From positions 1-64,000 of the forward strand of contig SKYA01000047.1 in NCBI GenBank assembly GCA_007128135.1: a DNA stretch of 64,000 nt. The letters run 5' to 3'. The notes under the pieces are model-generated. The model ran no database searches. It worked only from the letters and a program-made list of their open reading frames with translations, and was not told the DNA's origin. Position numbers and translations under genes: made by a program. Source of the stretch: Paracoccaceae bacterium. Lineage in GTDB: Bacteria; Pseudomonadota; Alphaproteobacteria; Rhodobacterales; Rhodobacteraceae. Below are positions 59,298 through 64,000 of the stretch, piece after piece (position 1 is the first letter of the stretch; each line of letters begins with the position of its first letter).

Positions 59298-60159
59298 GTT
59301 TCGACCTCAGTTCCGAATAGAGGTAGGGGACGACGATGGCGAAGACGATCATCATCATGACCATCGCACTGGCCGCTGCCTGCCCGATATCGCCGCGCGA
59401 AAACGCCATTGCATACATGTAAGTCGCGGGCAGATCGGTCGCATAGCCCGGCCCGCCCCCGGTCAGGGCAATGACCAGATCGAAGCTCTTGATCGCAAGA
59501 TGGGCAAGGACGATGAAGGCGGACAGGAAGATCGGCGCCATCGAGGGGATGATGATGGCAGTGTAGATCCGGTGTGTGGGGATGCCATCAACCTGCGCGG
59601 CCTTGATGATCTCCCCGTCCACCGACCGCAACCCTGCCAGAAACAGCGCCATCACGAAGCCCGAGGCCTGCCAGACGCCGGCGATGACGATCGTGTAGAT
59701 CGCCATCTTGGGGTCGGTGATCCAGTCAAAGCGGAAATTCTCGAATCCCCAGCCCCGCACCATGGCTTCGATCCCGAGACCGGGGTTCAGCATCCATTTC
59801 CATGCCGTTCCGGTCACGATAAGCGACAGCGCCATCGGATACAGGTAGATCGTGCGCAACACCCCCTCGGTGCGGATTTTCTGATCCAGGAAAATCGCCA
59901 GCAGAAGGCCAAGGATCATCGAAATGCCGATGAACAACACCCCGAACACGAACAGGTTGTTCAGCGCGACCTCCCACCGTGGCGAAGCGAAAAGGCGCTG
60001 ATACTGGATGGTGCCGACAATGTCGTAATTGGGCAGCAGGCGCGAGCGGGTGAACGATATCCATGCCGTCCAGCCAATGAACCCGTAGACGAAGATCAGC
60101 ACAGCGATGAAGCTCGGGGCAAGCACGAGTTTGGGCACATGACGTTCAAGCCATCGCAT
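59290..60159 (-). CDS. Sugar ABC transporter permease (MalF type)
   Basis: SFIAVLIFVYGFIGWTAWISFT; FLAGLRSVDGEIIKAAQVDGIPTHRIYTAIIIPSMAPIFLSAFIVL; overlaps the downstream permease start. Confidence 0.92.
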   Translation of the reverse strand: MRWLERHVPKLVLAPSFIAVLIFVYGFIGWTAWISFTRSRLLPNYDIVGTIQYQRLFASPRWEVALNNLFVFGVLFIGISMILGLLLAIFLDQKIRTEGVLRTIYLYPMALSLIVTGTAWKWMLNPGLGIEAMVRGWGFENFRFDWITDPKMAIYTIVIAGVWQASGFVMALFLAGLRSVDGEIIKAAQVDGIPTHRIYTAIIIPSMAPIFLSAFIVLAHLAIKSFDLVIALTGGGPGYATDLPATYMYAMAFSRGDIGQAAASAMVMMMIVFAIVVPYLYSELRSKHD

Positions 60160-60255
60160 GGCCGGACCTCCTTTTGGGCGGCAGGCGGGGCGCAGCCTGC
60201 ATCCGGTTTCCAGTCATCGAGACGCGGACACGCAACGGGTGTGCGCGCCGAGTAG

Positions 60256-60281
60256 GGTCAGGGGCCGCGAGGCCCCTGACC
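60256..60281 (-). promoter_or_regulatory. Perfect 11-bp stem-loop between the sugar-binding protein gene and the permease gene
   Basis: GGTCAGGGGCC (60256-60266), loop GCGA, GGCCCCTGACC (60271-60281), immediately after the binding-protein stop on the minus strand. Confidence 0.7.
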
Positions 60282-60289
60282 TGGAAGCA

Positions 60290-61540
60290 TCAGAGCGAGT
60301 TTGCCACGGCATCTGCCAGCATGCGCACGGCGTCGTCCGCAGACATGTCAGAGTTGAAATGCGCTGTCACCACATCGGTGATCGCACCCGCCTGCGCACC
60401 GCGCAGGGCCATGCCATGCGCATAGCTGGGCAGAAGCGACCCGGCCTCGGCTGTGGCCACCATGTCATTCGCCGAAAGGACGGCACAGGAATCGAACTCA
60501 TCGAGTGCCACATCGGCACGCACCGGGATCGAGCCCTTGTTCAGGTTGAATACCTTCTGAAAGCTCTCGCCCACGATCAGTTCGGCCAGCAGGTTCTGAC
60601 CCGCGATATTGTCATCGCCCGAGACACTGAACATGGCGAAGCTGTCCACGTTGTACAGATAACCATCGCCCGGTGTCGACGCGCAGAGGAAATCCTCGCC
60701 CGGAACCTTGCCGGCGGCCAGGAACTCACCCTTGGCCCAGTCGCCCATGATCTGGAATGCCGCTTCGCCATTCATGACCATCGCTGTCGCAAGGTTCCAG
60801 TCGCGACCCGAGAAATTGCTGTCCACGAACCCGCGCAGCGTGCGCATCTGGTCAAACACCGCCTTCATCGTGTCCGATGTCAGCGCATCCATGTCCAGAT
60901 CGACCAGTGCCGAGCGGAAGAAGTCCGGCCCGCCCAGCCCCAGCACAACGGTCTCGAACACGGTCGCGTCCTGCCAGGACTGCCCGCCATGCGCCAGCGG
61001 CGTGATGCCCGCTGCCTGCAGCTTCTCGGCAGCGGCGTTGAATTCATCCCATGTGGTGGGCATTGCGATGCCGTGCGCCTCGATGATGGACTTGTTGGCC
61101 CAGACCCAGTCCACGCGGTGCACGTTCACGGGTGCGGCGCACCAGACGCCGTCGCATTGCATATGGCCTGCGATCGATGCAGGCAGGATGTCCGCCCAGC
61201 CCTGGGCTTCGGCAACCGAAGAGATATCGGCAAGGACGCCCTCTTCATACCATTCCTGGATTGCGGGGCCTTTCAACTGCACGGCGGTCGGCGCATTGCC
61301 TGACAGAACGCGCGCGCGCAACGCTGTCATGGCGGCATCGCCACCACCACCGGCAACCGGCATGTCGGTCCATGTGCCGCCGCGTGCGGAAAACTCTTCC
61401 TGCAGCACGGCGACCGCGCGGGCCTCTCCGCCCGATGTCCACCAGTGCAGGACCTCTGCCTGTGGGCCTGCCAGCACAACCGATGCGTAGCACAAGGACG
61501 CAGCCGAAGCTGCGAGGGTCATTCTCAATGTCATGGTCAT
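60290..61540 (-). CDS. Sugar ABC transporter substrate-binding protein (glucose/mannose GtsA-like)
   Basis: Signal MTLRMTLAASAASLCYASVVLAG; EVLHWWTSGGEARAVAVLQEEF...GGGGDAAMTALRARVLSGNAPTAVQLKGPAIQEWYEEGVLADI. Confidence 0.88.
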   Translation of the reverse strand: MTMTLRMTLAASAASLCYASVVLAGPQAEVLHWWTSGGEARAVAVLQEEFSARGGTWTDMPVAGGGGDAAMTALRARVLSGNAPTAVQLKGPAIQEWYEEGVLADISSVAEAQGWADILPASIAGHMQCDGVWCAAPVNVHRVDWVWANKSIIEAHGIAMPTTWDEFNAAAEKLQAAGITPLAHGGQSWQDATVFETVVLGLGGPDFFRSALVDLDMDALTSDTMKAVFDQMRTLRGFVDSNFSGRDWNLATAMVMNGEAAFQIMGDWAKGEFLAAGKVPGEDFLCASTPGDGYLYNVDSFAMFSVSGDDNIAGQNLLAELIVGESFQKVFNLNKGSIPVRADVALDEFDSCAVLSANDMVATAEAGSLLPSYAHGMALRGAQAGAITDVVTAHFNSDMSADDAVRMLADAVANSL

Positions 61541-61582
61541 CCTCCCAGATGGTCGGCGGGACATCCGCCTGACGGGCCGGAG

Positions 61583-61612
61583 TGTTGCGCGCGGCATTCC
61601 CTTCGCGCAACA
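61583..61612. promoter_or_regulatory. Inverted repeat in the divergent sugar-binding-protein / response-regulator region
   Basis: TGTTGCGCG (61583-61591), 12-nt spacer, CGCGCAACA (61604-61612), perfect 9-bp arms. Confidence 0.4.
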
Positions 61613-61649
61613 GTTTCGACGCGACCAGAGACCTGATTTTTCCCGCTTC

Positions 61650-61665
61650 TGTTACCAGTTGTTAC
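61650..61665. promoter_or_regulatory. Candidate OmpR-type response-regulator binding site (direct hexamer repeat)
   Basis: TGTTAC-CAGT-TGTTAC, hexamers 10 bp apart, in the divergent promoter region upstream of the OmpR-family regulator gene. Confidence 0.4.
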
Positions 61666-61718
61666 AAAACCCGTGTGCGGCATGCTAGAAGGAACGCAAG
61701 GTGCCACAGGGGGGATTC

Positions 61719-62450
61719 ATGGCCATACCGCGTCTGCTGGTCGTCGATGATGACCCCGAAATGTGCGCCATGATGGTTGGTTGGCTGCAGCGCAACGGGT
61801 TCAGTGTGGCAGGCGTTCATGATGGTGCAGGAATTGCCGAACAGATGGCACACCGGCGCGTCGATCTGATCCTGCTTGATGTCATGCTGGGCGACGAAAG
61901 CGGATTGCGCCTGTGCCAGACCCTGCGCAAAGACCATGATGTGCCCATCATCATGGTTTCGGCATTGTCAGCCGATGACCAGCGCATGGCGGGGTACCGC
62001 GCAGGGGCCGATGATTATGTCGCCAAACCCTTCAACCCCGATCTTCTGGTTGCTCGCGTCCGCGCCGTCCTGAGCCGCGCGCACAGGGCGGCGTCGCTGG
62101 CCTATCGGCGCAAGGCGCACAATTATCAGTTCGCTGGCTGGCAGTTCGACACCCGCGCGGCCAGCCTCCGCGCGCCGGGCGGCTTTGATGTCGCCCTGTC
62201 GGCGCGCGAGCGCCAGCTTTTGCAGGTCTTTCTGGCCAACCCCGATATCCCGCTAACCCGCGAGGAAATCGCGCGGGCCATGGATATTCAGGGCGACGCC
62301 CCCGCTGACCCCGCCGAGGGGCGCGCGATCGACATGCTGATCGGGCGCTTGCGCAGCAAGATCGAGGACAACCCCAAGGACCCTGCCCTGATCCGCACCG
62401 CACGCGGGATCGGTTACGTCCTTTCCTGTCGTGTCGAGACCCTGACATGA
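61719..62450 (+). CDS. OmpR-family response regulator
   Basis: RLLVVDDDPEMCAMMVGWLQRNGFSV; LILLDVMLGDESGLRLC; GADDYVAKPFNPDLLVARVRAVLSR; C-terminal winged helix with IDMLIGRLRSKIEDNPKDPALIRTARGIGYVL. Confidence 0.93.
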   Translation: MAIPRLLVVDDDPEMCAMMVGWLQRNGFSVAGVHDGAGIAEQMAHRRVDLILLDVMLGDESGLRLCQTLRKDHDVPIIMVSALSADDQRMAGYRAGADDYVAKPFNPDLLVARVRAVLSRAHRAASLAYRRKAHNYQFAGWQFDTRAASLRAPGGFDVALSARERQLLQVFLANPDIPLTREEIARAMDIQGDAPADPAEGRAIDMLIGRLRSKIEDNPKDPALIRTARGIGYVLSCRVETLT

Positions 62451-63955
62451 AGCTGAGCCTGCAAGGCTGGGCCAGCATCTGGATTGCAACGGCGATGATG
62501 GCGGGCGCGGGCGCGGCGTTGCTCTGGGCTGGCTCGACACAGGCCTGGCGCGTCCATCTGAACGACGCCCGTGACGCCGGTCGCGGGCTGGCACTGAGCC
62601 TGCTTCACGATACGCCCCCTCCCGATGAAGTCAGGCTTTCCCGCATCGTCACCGAACGCTCATCCACGACGTTCACTCCGACGCATCAGGATGCGGGTCT
62701 CGCGGCTTCGGCGCGTGTCACGACACTGTCGCTTCGCCAGCACGACGCTGACGGAGACATGAGGGCAAATGGCAGGCGGCTGCTGATCCATGTGCTGAGC
62801 GACCGGCTGCAATACCCGGTCGCTGCCATTGATGGGGTGACCGGTGCGCCGGAAGGGCTTGCATCCCTCTCGCGCCAGATGGCGCTGCACTGTTCCGACA
62901 GCGTCATGTTCCTGCAGGATGACCGCGGCCGATGGTGGCGGGCAGAGTCCGCGCTCTGGTCATGCGATCAGCAGCCCCCGGACCTGCGACTCTGGGCAAT
63001 AGGCCTGGCCCTTGCGGGTTTGCTGCTGCTTTGGGGACATGCCCGAGATGTCAGCAGCGGATTTCGGGACCTGGCAAGGGCGCTGGCCATGCGCACCCGC
63101 CCCGGCCAGATGGAAGACCTGCAGATTTCCGGCCCCGTCGAACTGCGACAGACCATCGAGGCGGTGAACGCCTATCTTGCCGAGGAGCGCGACCGCCTGG
63201 CACGGCGCGCCATGGTTCTTTCGGGCGTCAGTCATGATCTCGGAACCCCCGCCACGCGCCTGCGTCTGCGGGTCGCCATGATCGATGACCCTGATCTGCG
63301 CGACAAGTTCACGAGCGATCTGGACAAGATGGCCGCAATGATCGAGGAAGTCCTGACCTTTACCCGCGCCGAAATCGCCGCCGAGCCGGAGAGCTTCTTC
63401 TCGTTCGTGGCGCTCGTGGAATCGGTCGTGGCAGACTATCAGGACACGGGACGCGCGGTCACTATGGTGCTGCCCGACCCCCCCAGTATCGCGCCGACCG
63501 GTTCTGTCTTCGGCATGACGGGCGGACGCAAGCGCGCGCTGACCGAGGCGCGCCGCGTGTTGTTTCGCGGGCGACCCATGGCGCTGGAACGCGCCCTGTC
63601 GAACCTGATCGACAATGCCCTGAAATACGGGCGGCGCGCGCAGGTCAGGCTGATCCAGAATTCGGCCCGGATCATTGTCGAGGTTCAGGATGAAGGAAGA
63701 GATCTCGATCCTGAAACACTGTCGCGCCTGACCGAACCCTTTGCGCGCGGAAGCAATCAGACCGGCTCGGATGGTCATCCGGTTTCCGGTTTCGGCATGG
63801 GATTGAGCATTGTCGCGACCATCGCGGCGCAACATGGCGGACAGGTCGAATTCGAGCAGAAACCACATGGGCTGTGCGCAAGGCTGAACCTGCCGCGAGA
63901 CATGAACAGCCCGGCGCCTCAGACCGCGCGCGGATTGCAGCCAACCAGAGGATGA
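62447..63955 (+). CDS. Two-component sensor histidine kinase
   Basis: H-box VLSGVSHDLGTPATRLRLRVAMI; N-box RALSNLIDNALKYG; G-box GFGMGLSIVATIAAQHGGQVEFE. Overlaps the response regulator stop. Confidence 0.93.
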   Translation: MKLSLQGWASIWIATAMMAGAGAALLWAGSTQAWRVHLNDARDAGRGLALSLLHDTPPPDEVRLSRIVTERSSTTFTPTHQDAGLAASARVTTLSLRQHDADGDMRANGRRLLIHVLSDRLQYPVAAIDGVTGAPEGLASLSRQMALHCSDSVMFLQDDRGRWWRAESALWSCDQQPPDLRLWAIGLALAGLLLLWGHARDVSSGFRDLARALAMRTRPGQMEDLQISGPVELRQTIEAVNAYLAEERDRLARRAMVLSGVSHDLGTPATRLRLRVAMIDDPDLRDKFTSDLDKMAAMIEEVLTFTRAEIAAEPESFFSFVALVESVVADYQDTGRAVTMVLPDPPSIAPTGSVFGMTGGRKRALTEARRVLFRGRPMALERALSNLIDNALKYGRRAQVRLIQNSARIIVEVQDEGRDLDPETLSRLTEPFARGSNQTGSDGHPVSGFGMGLSIVATIAAQHGGQVEFEQKPHGLCARLNLPRDMNSPAPQTARGLQPTRG

Positions 63956-64000
63956 AGCCGCCACCATGAAACCGGAAGGCTTGCCGCAGGCGGATCGGTC

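Noticed and set aside
1-64000. CRISPR arrays, tRNAs, rRNAs, transposases, phage genes
   Set aside because: Looked for regularly spaced repeats, transposase/integrase motifs in the ORF list and RNA-gene-like sequence; none found by eye. A dedicated tRNA or covariance-model scan could not be run.

Overview
This is a 64 kb, GC-rich window, probably from an alphaproteobacterium of Rhodobacterales type (inferred from protein style only). It carries about 47 intact protein-coding genes. I saw no tRNA, rRNA, CRISPR array or insertion sequence.

Main blocks, left to right:
(1) A truncated amidoligase-like gene, a gamma-glutamylcyclotransferase-like gene, rarD, murD and a GMC oxidoreductase.
(2) A complete seven-gene Mrp/Mnh/Pha Na+/H+ antiporter operon (5093-10750).
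(3) A frameshifted alpha/beta-hydrolase pseudogene, a membrane protein, a DUF6544-like protein, a lactate permease and a D-2-hydroxyacid dehydrogenase.
(4) A six-gene island (16.7-28.4 kb) in which every product has a predicted export signal: trypsin-like protease, WD40-caspase, Memo-CapA fusion, MORN-repeat protein, DUF900-type alpha/beta hydrolase, and a Tat-exported caspase with a DUF4384-like tail. This is the best candidate for an undescribed system.
(5) MFS transporter, DksA/TraR-type protein, ECF sigma and anti-sigma factors, and a sulfite dehydrogenase with a cytochrome c.
(6) A large organic-acid catabolic cluster (33.7-57.2 kb). It has a tripartite tricarboxylate transporter, CoA transferases, a full beta-oxidation set ending in a PcaF-like thiolase, an amidase, a fumarase-superfamily lyase, an HD protein, MmgE/PrpD, a CitE-like lyase and an ICL/PEP-mutase-like protein.
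(7) A sugar ABC transporter with a divergent two-component system.

All assignments come from reading the protein sequences and motifs. No database search was run.
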